Source: Wurfbainia villosa (lineage: Eukaryota > Streptophyta > Magnoliopsida > Zingiberales > Zingiberaceae). Taken from it: a DNA stretch of 64,000 bases. This document shows, in pieces, positions 10,280 to 21,700 of the stretch. The position numbers were made by a program, and so were the translations under genes. Positions within the stretch are counted from its first letter, which is position 1. Each line of letters starts with the position of its first letter. The notes beneath the pieces were generated by a model that worked only from the letters and a program-made list of their open reading frames with translations, ran no database searches and had not been told where the DNA came from. The stretch is from the NCBI GenBank assembly GCA_025175895.1, contig JAKLTH010000238.1, positions 7,068,001 to 7,132,000 of the forward strand. The letters are read 5' to 3'.

Positions 10280-13200
10280 CTATCTGATTTCCCATAAAAC
10301 TTTCACCATTCTGATTTCTTTATTTCTCAGCTTCCGCACTTGATGATCTAATATTTGTTCTGGTCTTACCTCGTAGGATAGATCTGGTGTCCACTGTATG
10401 GCTTCATACCCAATCACATGTGCAGGATTAGAAAGGTACCTCCTGAGCATGGATACATGAAACACATTATGAACTCCCGCCAGGTTTGGTGGTAGCGCAA
10501 CTCGGTATGCTCGTGTTCCAATCCGATCGAGGATCTCAAAAGGCCCAATATACCTCGGACTAAGTTTGCCCTTCCTTCCGAACCGCAGTACTCCCTTCAT
10601 GGGTGACACTTTGAGAAATACATGGTCTCCCACTGTGAACTCTAGGTCCCTCCTTCGACAATCAGCATAACTCTTTTGGCGACTACATGCTGCGCGCATT
10701 ACCTACTAGTTCCACAGTTGTGTCACAATCTGGACCCAGGCGCCCTTTCTCCTACCTCTTCCCAGTGTAGTGGGGTTCTACACCTTCTTCCGTATAGCGC
10801 TTCATAGGGAGCCATACCGATGGTGGATTGATAACTATTATTATAGGTGAACTCTACCAAAGGCAGTTTGGACTCCCAACCCCCTTTGAAATCTATAATG
10901 CAAGCTCGTAGCATATCTTCCAAAATCTGAATTACTCGCTCAGATTGACCGTCAGTCTGGGGATGGAAAGCAGTGCTGAATGCAAGTTTTGTATCCAATC
11001 CCCGATGCAAACTCTTCCAGAACCCTGATGTAAATTTTGGATCCCTATCTGACACAATCTGATCTGGAATTCCATGTAACCTTACTATTTCCCGTATGTA
11101 CAACTCTGCATATTGTATCATAGTGAAAGTGGTTTTCACCGGCAAAAAGTGGGCTGACTTCGTCAATCGATCCACAATAACCCATACTGCATTTGATCCC
11201 TTAGCCGAAATCGGTAATCCTACCACAAAATCCATGGCAACATTTTCCCACTTCCAGACAGGTATCGGAAGCGGTTCGAGCAGTCCCGCGGGCCTTTGGT
11301 GCTCAGCTTTCACCTGTTGACAGGTAAGGCACTCATGAACCATCTTGCTTATGTCTCTCTTCATGCCCGGCCACCAATATAATAGTTGCATATCCTTATA
11401 CATCTTTGTGCTACCAACCTAACCTGCTCACCTGGTGCTATCACCTCCACTCTTATCTGTTGAAATTCTGATATCAATCTTTGCTGGGTGGTCAACTGTA
11501 ATAGCGTCGCCGTCTTGCGACTCAGCGCATCCGCCACCACATTAGCCTTACCCGGGTGATAGTTAATATTGCAGTCATAATCTTTTACCAACTCCAACCA
11601 TCGTCTCTGCCGCATATTCAGTTCCTTTTGAGTAAAGAAATATTTCAAACTTTTATGATCTGTGTAGATCTCGCATCGTTCTCCATAAAGATAGTGTCGC
11701 CAGATCTTCAAAGCGAAGACGACAGCTGCTAGTTCCAGGTCATGTGTAGGATAATTCTGCTCATGCACCTTCAGCTGACGTGATGCATAGGCAATGACCC
11801 TCCCCTTCTGCATCAATACAACCCCTAGACCAGTTTTGGAGGCATCAGTGTACACCACAAATTGCCCAGAAGTGTCTGGAACTGCAAGCACAGGTGCTAT
11901 CATCAGCCTTTCCTTTAGCTCCATAAAACTCTTCTCGCACTGAGTAGTCCACTCGTACCTCACCCCCTTCTTGGTCAACGAAGTCAGGGGTAGCGCAATT
12001 CGTGAAAAATTCTGAATAAATCTGCGATAATACCCCGCTAGTCCCAGGAAGCTTCGAATTTCTGTAACATTCCTCGGAGTAGCCCAACTCTGGATTGCCT
12101 CCACTTTGACTGGATCCACCTCTATTCCCCTCTCCGAGACTATATGTCCTAAAAATGCTATTTGTCTCATCCAGAAATCGCATTTGCTGAACTTAGCGTA
12201 TAACCGCTTATCCTTCAGAGTCTGCAGTACCAGCGTCAGATGTTGTCGGTGCTCTTCGCGACTCTGAGAGTAAATTAGTATATCATCGATGAAGATAATC
12301 ACAAACTGATCCAGGTATGGCGGAAAATCCGGTTCATCAAATCCATAAAGGGCCGGGGGCATTAGTGAGTCCAAACGCATAACTAGAAACTCATAATGAC
12401 CATATCGAGTTCAAGGCGCTTTATGAACATCTTCTCCTTTCACCTCAATTGGTGGTACCCGACCTCAAGTCAAATTTTGAGAATACCGGGTTGCTCACCT
12501 GTAGTTGATCGAGCGGATCATCGATTCTAGGCAACGGTACTTATTCTTCAGAACCGGTTCAACTCCCGGTAGTCAATGCACAACCGCATTGAACGTCCTT
12601 CTTACTGGACGAACAACATCGGGCGCTCCCGGGGTGACACACCGGGCCTCGGATGAAACCCTTATCCAGTAGTTCTTGTAGTTGCTCCTTCAGTTCCTTC
12701 ATTTCGGTGGGTGCGAGGCGGTACGGTGCTTTAAACACGGGGGTGGTTCCCGATACTAATTCTATCCCAAACTCAACTTCCCTGACAGGGGGTAATCCTG
12801 CAATATCCTCTGGAAATACATCGGAGAAATCCCGGACTACCTCTACTTCCTCCAGACTGGGTTTAAAAGTCTCAAAACTTCCCATTAGGTTGACTAGAAA
12901 TCCATTACACCCCTTGCTTAACATTTTCTGAGCTTTACATGCTGATATAATAGGTAGATGACTCAACGTGGAGGTTGCATTGAAGATGACAAATCCATCA
13001 TTTTGTAGTTTCAGTTTAACCGTCCTTTGTTTACAGTCGATAATGGCCTCGTACCGGGTCAACCAATCCATACCCAGAATTACATCAAAGTCCACCATCT
13101 CTAATACAATAAGTTCGGCGTATACTGTATAGTTCTGCATCCTTATCGGACAGTTCCTCACTATTCTATTCTTTGGTCGGTTCTTCCCAAGGCAAGGACA

Positions 13201-14366
13201 CGGTATAGCCGGTAGCCATCAGATCACATGAAATACCTAGTTTTGCAACGTAGGCCACCGATATGAAAGAGTGTGTAGCTCCAGAATCTATTAAGGCATG
13301 AGCAGGTAGGTTGACAATAGAAATTCTACCTGTGATAATGGCCGAATCCGGATCCACCTGCTCCTGTGTCATAGCATACACTCTTCCTCTAGTTGGCTCT
13401 TTGAGTTGAGGGCAGTTCATAGCAAAGTGCCCAGATTTCTTGCACTTGTAGCACACATCTGTACCCACCAAACACTGACCTGCATGAGTCTTATTGCACT
13501 TGGGGCACTGAGTTTTGCTTTCACCCTTGAAGAACGATGGTCGATCGGTGAGCTCCGGGTCATGTGGCTGCATCTGAAACTGTGGTTGTTTGCCTCGAAA
13601 CTGGCTCGGTGCAAACCTCTTCTGACTCGACACAGGAGGTTCTCTCCCCTGGTAACTAGACCTCTTAGTCTGTACTTCCTTTATCATGTCATTCCTGTCC
13701 CTCTCTGCCATCAGAGCCTGATCCACAGCCTCTCTAAAGGAGGTAACTCGACTCACCCTGACATCATGGCGGATGGCTGCCCTCAATCCCTCAGTGAAAT
13801 GTTTCAGCTCCTCTACTGGTTGACTGGCGATCATAGGTACAAAATACCGCCCCTTCTCGAATTCCTTGACATACTCAATGCTCGGTCCCTTGGCGAAGCT
13901 CTAGGAATTCTCTGGTCATTCGGGTTCTGGTGTCAGCAGTAAAGTATTTACCATAAAATACCTCCTTGAATTCAACCCAAGTAGTTGTAGCTAAATCCAC
14001 CACTGAACGGGCACCCTCCCACCATATCCGAGCATCGCCCCGCAACATGAATATGGCGCACCTCACCTTGTCAGCATCAGTAAGCTGCATGAAGTCATAT
14101 ATTGTCTCCAATGATCGAATCCATCCTTCTGCCACAATCGGGTCTGAGCTTCCCTTAAACTCTGTCGGTCCAAGGTCCCTGAACTGCTTGTAAATTGGGT
14201 TCACACTGGCTGTGGGACCACTGGGGGTGTTTCCATGCTCCCTGGCTCTCAACAGTTGTTGGATCTGTTTCCCCTGAATCCGACTCTATTCCTGTATAAT
14301 TGCGGCAAGCTCAGCGAGAAACTGACTATTCTGCCCCCCTTCACCATTGTTTCTTCGGCCCGCCAT
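10280..14366 (-). pseudogene. G2 gag-pol polyprotein, broken by frameshifts
   Basis: Gag starts at ATG 14366 (MAGRRNNGEGG) but meets a stop soon after. Blocks in order: gag helical region 14252-13875; zinc knuckle CYKCKKSGHFAMNC at ~13453-13412, preceded by a CPKC..H..C set; protease DSGATHSF with its Asp at ~13288; RT from ~12750 with FIDDIL at 12293-12282; RNase H with YTDASKTG near 11848; integrase 11403-10723 with CLTC, then Asp (AMDFV), SDRDPKF and QSER; and the start of a chromodomain (YEVRPEQILDHQVRKLRNKE) near 10350. The open pieces lie in different frames and RT has lost sequence near 12400-12550. It is a dead copy. Confidence 0.88.
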
Positions 14367-14537
14367 TCTCCTATAAAACCCGATACCTGTATCGTTATCT
14401 CCAATTTATACATAAACCTAAACATGATTACATTAAGACTACTACTTGAAAAATAAATTTAAAGCTTACAACCGCGGAGATGGATGTATCTGAGTCCTTG
14501 ATGAGATTGCATTCACACACTGTCCTTTAGAATCGTT

Positions 14538-14550
14538 GGCTCTAATACCA
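14538..14550 (-). other. primer-binding site of G2
   Basis: The minus strand reads TGGTATTAGAGCC, one base off the usual TGGTATCAGAGCC of tRNA-Met-primed elements. The G1 copy at 469-481 has the same change, so it is likely a family trait. Confidence 0.8.
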
Positions 14551-14556
14551 ACTTAA

Positions 14557-15659
14557 AAGACCTAACCCAGTATACACATACTAGATCCCTAGTCACACAT
14601 CAATATTACCCATTATACACAAGATCGAAATGCCCGGCAGAAATTTATTTTTATTCCATCCAGTTTAGCAGTCTCAACGACACAATTAACTCTCAGAACC
14701 TGAAGAAAAATAGAACATAAAATCATCTCCCCTAAATCTGGAAACCCTGTTTCATAAATGCTCCGGACAATGTGTGACATGCTCATCATCATCTCCTCAG
14801 TTATACCACCTCCGCTTCTTGCATCTCAATCTGGGTATCTTGTTCCCTACCTGAAATTGTTATGTGACATCATGAGTTCACAGCCCAGTAAGTAGATCAA
14901 TGACAGGGATATAACACAGGGGGGAGAAAATTTCATAAAGAAAATATGTATCTCTGCAACTGTAAATGTAAATTACTGTAGCTCGACATACATTTTCGGT
15001 TACACTTTCTGTAAGTCAATATGAAACATAACTAATACTTTAACATCATATCATTATAACAAGTATAGCGAACCCAATCATGCCTTTCTATTATGCTAAC
15101 TGTACCTAAACATAAACTCTCGTGGTGTCTCATATTATGCAATTAAAATGTTGAGTCAGTCAAATATCTTAATTTCTTGTGCAATCCTGAAGTACCTCTA
15201 GAAAGAAATTAAGGAAATCAGTCATCAGTCATCAGTCATCAGTCAATCTGTCAATTTGGGTGGGCCCTCCCCGGAGCTCAACCCGGGGAGCCCAATCCGT
15301 CCAGGCACCACTAATGCTCATGTATATACCGTTAGCTAAATAAAGAATTTTTCTGTCATTTTCTATCATACTCAGTCACCGAAGGATAACATAGAACATC
15401 AGGGGTGAACATTTACAACTAAATATATAGCATCTAACCTCATACACAGGTAGATGATAGCATACGTATTTACATAACATCAGTGCACAGGAAAGATTTG
15501 GATAAACAATTTAACTAAAAATAGTAACAGTAATCATCATGGATGGACAATTATATATATACTTATCTATATATAGCATCTAACCTCACACACAGGTAGA
15601 TGGTAAGTACACACATATACGTATAGCATCCAACCTCATACACAGGTAGATGGTAACTA

Positions 15660-15698
<39 letters not shown>

Positions 15699-16857
15699 GC
15701 ATCTGACCTCATACACAGGTAGATGATAGTATCACTTATTACATATCATTTACAGTATTAAGAGAAAGCCTCTTGAAGTTAATTTGGCCACGAATCATAA
15801 TCAGGAGCATCGACCAAAGCCTAAAATTTGTGGCAACACAACTTTTCACAATTTGCAATAAAATTGCAATTGGCACAACAAATATTCCGAGTGGATCATA
15901 AATTTATACTGATACTTCACATCAGAAACTAAAAGAAAATGCGATTCAAATTATCTAAACAGATGCTAGCATAAGAAGATTAATTCTGTCTAAACATTTA
16001 TTTGGAACAAAGGAGAAGACTACTTTGGATAGCAACAACGTGCAAAATCAGATCTGCGCAGGAGGAAAATCAGGCCTCTAAGAAGTCACAGAGATCATAA
16101 CTATAAGGAAAACTGGACCAGAATTCAATTGGAAGAATGGACGACATCTAACAAGGACAGTGTTTGAATGTCTATAAAATAAGATGAACAAAAATAATTT
16201 TATAATCTCCATATCCCAACTGTTGAAATCCCTAAACCCCCCTTCCCGTGCCCCCTGTTCTTCGAATCCCCTAATCCGAAGGATAGCAAGGCTCAACCGA
16301 TTCCCACAGCTTGGTCCTTTCCTAAACTCTCGGTAATTCACCCCACCAAAGACCGCCGAACCCAATCCAGCAGAAACGAACAAGACTCAGTGCTTGAACA
16401 CGGTCAAAAACCCAATTCCCGACCTCAATCCCGCCGATTAAATCCCAAAAATCCGAGCAAAATCTCGCCCTCGCCGGCCCTAACCAGAGATTTACTTACA
16501 GGGAAGAGGAAGGAGGAGGGTCGGTGGAGCTCCGGCGGCTTGGCGTCGACTCCGGCGGCAAGGCCGACTCGCAAGAAGGATTCGATCGCCTTTCGCTGTC
16601 TCAAGTGGCTCGCGGCGGAGTACGGGTTGCGCGAACGAAAAGAAACGGGGAAAAAGAAAGAAAAAAAAAAGAGAAAAGGAAAATATATATAGGGGTTCGG
16701 TCGGTTAATTAGGGTTTAGGGTTTTTCCCTTTTTGCCTCTCAACGGTGATTATTTAGGGTGTAAATAGACCCCGTCATTTATCCCCCTTTTTCGATGATT
16801 TTCGCTCGTGTATTTATTTATTTATTTATTATTATTATTATTTTCCGAGACTTGACA
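14557..16857 (-). repeat. G2 LTR copy C (5' LTR)
   Basis: The outer end ...TTGACA is at 16857. Over the first ~1.5 kb it matches copy A, not copy B, at nearly all diagnostic positions, including the (AT)n length. It carries four ~34-bp hairpin repeats, (AT)n at 15664-15697 and (TTA)n near 16825-16842. Confidence 0.85.
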
Positions 16858-17010
16858 CCTAGGCTTTGGACGCACACCCCAAGAGGGTGTAACGCTGCAC
16901 GAAGTGCACAAACTACACTTCGTGCAGCGCATGCTCACGTTGCCAAAATGCACGCTGCCTGCTGCAGCAGTTACACCCACATCATGCCTCCTTATATGTA
17001 GAAGCCTGGT
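16858..17010. repeat. hairpin-rich remnant resembling a copia U3
   Basis: The stretch directly outside G2 holds a perfect 13-bp inverted repeat (GCTGCACGAAGTG ... CACTTCGTGCAGC, 16891-16925) inside a wider pair GGGTGTAAC ... GTTACACCC (about 16884 and 16971). It also has a ggacgcac motif like the copia C2 U3 at 23613. It is probably an LTR fragment of that lineage. No reading frame is seen. Confidence 0.4.
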
Positions 17011-18264
17011 GGATCATATATCTTTTGTGATGAGCTCCTTAAATGTTATTGTATTTAGGATAAGATATACATTATTCAATGTATTTTCGTCTTTTCGCTG
17101 AGGAAGAGATGATTTTCCTTATAATTTGGAAGACCTAATTCATGTTTTTGGGACTTATAAATGTAGGTAAACTTAATGATTTAACATGAATTCTTGATCC
17201 TTATGTCGACAAATCAAGAAGATATAATAGATTGCCCTTGCAGGCTAAGTGAAGTTGATACTTACATGATAACTGCTATCAATGAAGAAGAGATCGATAT
17301 CTAGAGTGTGTTCTTCTAGAATTAATTGCTCGTCCATGTAAGAGGTCATTTCATTATCATGATTTTCCTCTCTTATGATGCCTATGGAGTTGACTGATAG
17401 AAATATTTGGGATGAACGAATTATCTTTTGCTACGAAGAAAATACATAACATTTGAAATATATCTAGAGTATAGATAAATTTTATTTTGAAAAGGAGGTA
17501 TTGGAGCAAGTGGAGGCTACATAACATGCCTCTTTCTTGTATATACCTTCTCTGCCTCTGCATAGAGTTTAGCTACTTTTCCATGAAAAATTACTCAAAT
17601 GAACTCTGAACTTCCGACACAAAGATTATGCATAGAGATCTCATCTCATTAATTATTTCCATATGATAGGAGACGACTTTGATTTCGATGGAATAATAGA
17701 CATCCATATCAAACCGAATTAAACTATATATTATCCCTAATTAAAAATACTCACCAGTATGACAGATCGTATAACATTAAAAATGACCAATATGGTTGAT
17801 TTATAAAACAATAGAAAGTTCTTGAATCATTTAGGTGGAAGGACAACCACATGATGATAAAATAAGAATTATCTTAATGGCCAATAATTGAGCAAGTGAA
17901 TTGTATATTAAGTGGATAAACTATTATATGACTAGATATATGAGTTAGTTGAACAATGAAAAATGACAAACTAGCTCTTCGTTAACATGAGTATAGTATA
18001 AATCAATTTTAATTTAAGTCGTCTCCATTTTTGGCTGTATAATTATCTGAGTTCAATTTTTGAAGAGATATTAACGTGCAATAGTCGTCGATGCTTACTA
18101 AAGTTATCTAGTTTTTTCCTCGATAAATAATGGATAGAATGAATTAAAAAAAAATAGAAAGAGAAGACTCTGAATAAATATAAAGAAAAGATTATCTTAC
18201 TCGTAGAATTTTATTATTATTTTTAACATGCTTTTCAACTACTATCAATTAATTATTGATGTTA
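17011..18264. other. AT-rich intergenic DNA upstream of NLR-1
   Basis: No gene is seen. The part from ~17870 to 18180 is alignable with 46225-46440 upstream of NLR-2 (shared 'caataattgagcaa', 'ttaaagttatcta' and 'atagaatgaat' type blocks). The NLR duplication therefore reached at least ~0.9 kb upstream of the start codon. Confidence 0.5.
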
Positions 18265-18490
18265 TCCCCATGGAGATGATATCATGGTGGTTAAGATACG
18301 GCGGTGCTTGTAGAAGTGGCATGGGTTGATTCCGGAAGAGGTCTAAAGTATTTTCTTGGATTTAAATAATCTCCACGTGTCTCGGCTACCACGTCAAGAT
18401 CCATAGGACTCTCCGTGATTTACCTCTCTCACAATAACCGTAGGACAGACCGATGAGAGCTGCTAGATTGACGATTTCAATCTTTTACCG
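18265..18490 (+). repeat. tRNA-derived SINE copy 1
   Basis: It starts with CCCCATGGAGATG. A box-like TGGTGGTTAAGA is at 18285-18296 and B box-like GGGTTGATTCC at 18323-18333, the spacing of a tRNA promoter. The body contains 'ccacgtcaagatc' and 'gtgatttacctctctcaca', and it ends near 'tagattgacgatttc'. The same body recurs at 35795, 39119, 46910, 55093, 58060 and 58575. It lies ~300 bp upstream of NLR-1. Confidence 0.65.
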
Positions 18491-18639
18491 AATGAATTAT
18501 TGATGTTTATCTTAATGAATAACTTAGTCAATATATTGATATACATGAAACTTTTAAGTTTGAAAGTACATGTGCTAAAATAATATTTAATGGAGCAAAT
18601 TGACAAGAAAGTTAAAATTTGTTCTAAGTTGCATTATAT

Positions 18640-18790
18640 CATTGTTTAATTTTTAAAATAGAAAATTAATGTCATTGTTCTAATTGTTTGGAGCCTATAT
18701 CTACTCATCAGCGCATTAGCTTTTCTCCATCCAAAACAAATATTACATCCCAAAACTTGGGAGCCCTTTCCCCTCTCCCTTCTACCAACG
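18640..18790 (+). promoter_or_regulatory. proximal promoter and 5' UTR of NLR-1
   Basis: This 150-bp stretch is conserved with 47270-47410 before NLR-2. It includes 'ctatatctactcat' (about 18695-18708), a TATA-like element ~90 bp before the ATG, and a pyrimidine-rich leader ending in 'taccaacgATGGC'. The TATA assignment is inferred from position and conservation. Confidence 0.45.
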
Positions 18791-21700
18791 ATGGCAATGG
18801 TCTTAGATTTCTTTGTCTCAAGATTCATCACAGTCACAACAAACATGGTGGAGGCAGAGATCTTTAAGGTGCTTGGCGTCAATAAGGAGATCCAAACACT
18901 TCAAGAAAGGCTGAAGACAATCAATGGCTATCTCATGCAGGCAGAGCAAAAGAGACATGGAAATGATGAAATTGATATTTGGGTGAGGAAGTTGAAGGAG
19001 TTCATGTATGATGCTGACGATGTTATCGATCTCTGTATGATCGAAGGGGGGAAGTTATTGAAAGCTCAAACCTCGTCGACTTCATCGACTGTAAGCATCC
19101 CTCTCAGCTATGTGTTTTCATGCTTTCGATGTCTTAAATATCGCCATGATATTGCCGATCAAATTATAGCACTGAATAGCAAGTTGGAAGATCTGAAAAA
19201 AGATAGTGTCATAAAAAATTGTTTGGATTGGGCAACCAAAGAACCAATTGAAAATGTTAATAGAGTGGTCACACATGAAACATCTCACCTACAAGTGGAA
19301 GGAGATATTGTAGGAACACAGATAGAAAATGCTACTGAGACATTAATTGGTTGGATACTTGAAAAAAATCCGAAGAAGTGTCGTGTTTTTGGAGTTGTGG
19401 GAACAGGGGGAATCGGAAAGAGCACTCTAGCAAGAAAAATATTACAGGACGAGCGGATCAAAGATAATTTTTCAAATAGAATATGGTTGTATGTTTCTAA
19501 AAATTACACAGAGTCTGATTTGCTAAAAAAGCTAATTAGGTCTGAGGAAGGGAAAAGCAAAGTAGAATTAGAAGATAAACTTGTGTCTGTTCTCACACGG
19601 GATACTCTCATTGTGCTAGATGATGTGTGGCATTCAACTGTGTGGGTAGATTTCTTGAGAATACCTATAATGAAAGGTGCAGCGAATTGTACCGTCTTAG
19701 TTACCTCTAGAAAAGAAAAGGTCGTTGTGTCAATGAAGTCTACATATATACACCAAGTCGAAAAAATGGATGAGGCAAGTGGTTGGACTTTGCTTAAACA
19801 TTTAGTATTTGAAGGTGAAGGAGATGAAGATGAAATATCAAGTTTTAAAGAAATAGGAGTTAAACTTGTCAAAAAATGTGATGGATTGCCACTTGCAATC
19901 AAAGCTATTGCGGGGGTTCTATACCAACAAAACAAAGCAAAATGGCAGGAAGTTCTGGAAAGTGATGCATGGAACATGGATGAAATTGAGGAAGAACTGA
20001 AGCCTTTATATTTGAGTTATGAAGACTTACCATCTAGATTCAAACAATGTTTTCTCTACTGCTCTTTGTACCCTCAAAAAGATATGTATTATAAGGATAT
20101 TGTTCAGTTTTGGGCTGCTGAAGGTCTTATTACGTGTGAACAAGATGAAGGGAGGAGGGATCTTTCAATTTGTAGGAATCACTTGGAATCTCTTGGAGAG
20201 GAGATTTACAGGGAGCTAATTTGTAGGAATCTCTTGGAAGCTGATGCAATTTTAGATTTTAACAAGAATTTCTTCTCTATGCACGATCACTTCAGATCAC
20301 TGTGTGCAAAATTAATGAGAGAGGAAGGGATTTTATATCGACATGGTAGAGAATTCAAAGCGGATGATAATGTGAAAATTCGGAGGCTGTCGGTCTCTTA
20401 CATGGGGTCTAATCTAGTGTTACCAGATCAGATTATAAGACAAGCTTGTTTAAGAACTCTAATTCTCACTCACTCCCCCGAAACCAAGATGATCCAAGAC
20501 AGTGTACTGCAAGCATTACCATGTTTGCGAGTTTTGGATCTCACAAAGACATCAATTGAAAAGATTCCAGATTGCATTGGAGATCTACTGCATTTAAGAT
20601 ATCTAGATCTCGATGAAACAAATATTCGCGAGATTCCAACAATTATCGGGAACCTTGTAAACCTTCAGAGTCTAAATATCTCAAACTGTGGTTTCTTGGA
20701 AAGACTTCCTTTGTCCATCACTAAGTTGCATAATCTAAGAAAGTTTGACATGCAATTTTGTCCACTGCTCACTTATGTGCCCAAGGGAATTGGGAAACTG
20801 GAAAATTTCTACAGCCTTAAGGGATTTATGGTCGGGCAAAATGACTCAGCCTCTGAAGAAGGTTGCGATTTAGAAGAGCTGAAAAATCTCTTCGAGTTGA
20901 GAGACTTAGGCATTTATAGGCTTGAGAGGGTAGAAGGAGGAGCCTCTGCACTCGCAAACAAGCCTTTCCTTAAGGAGCTTGCACTGGCATGGATGCCATC
21001 GGATGAAGAGGAAGAAGATAATAATGGTGGAGCTAAATCCTATGAAGAAGCAGATGGCGATGGCAAGGATGATGAAGATTCAAAGAACGACATGGGTGAT
21101 GATAATGATGATGGCTCTGGACAACAAAATCAAAGTGAGGAGGCAAAAGAAGATGAAAATGAGGAGGCGGAGAGTAAGAAAGAACAAAAACGATGGAGTG
21201 AGAAGCATATCAGCAAAGCCGAGAGGATATGCAATGAAATGGCTCAGCCTTCATCAACTATAGCTGAACTTGTCTTCTTCGAGTACCCCGGCCGACAGTT
21301 CCCAAGCTGGATGACATCCTCTTCCTTGTTTGAATCTTTTCCAAACTTGACATATTTGAGGCTTATTAGTTTGCCATGTTGCACGGCGCTCCCTCCCTTG
21401 GGCACACTGCCACAGCTCAAGTACCTCAGTATTGAAAGTGCAAGCGCCATAACAGCCATTGGCTCTGAATTTCTCGGATCGAGAATCTCTGCATTTCCCA
21501 AACTGGAAATGCTCCATTTTGCTGATATGCCTCAATGGGAGGAGTGGGCATTCGATGGAACACCTCTTGAAGTGAAGTTGTTTCAGAGTCTCAGGGATTG
21601 TGTTATTGCCGACTGCCCAAAGCTAAGAGCTCTTCCAGACGGCCTCCGCCGAGCCACCAACCTCAACGAACTGCGCTTGCACAATTCATATGGGCTAGGC

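Larger units (their letters stand above)
7936..16857 (-). mobile_element. Ty3/gypsy retrotransposon G2 (chromovirus-like, Tekay/Del type)
   Basis: The element has two ~2.2-2.3-kb LTRs (copy B 7936-10181; copy C ~14557-16857), a purine-rich tract beside copy B, a primer site beside copy C, and gag-PR-RT-RNaseH-INT with the start of a chromodomain on the minus strand. That order defines Ty3/gypsy. The 5-bp flanks do not match (aaacc versus cctag), and copy B lacks the last ~20 bp near its left edge. All domains are present, but at least five frameshifts make it non-coding. Confidence 0.9.
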
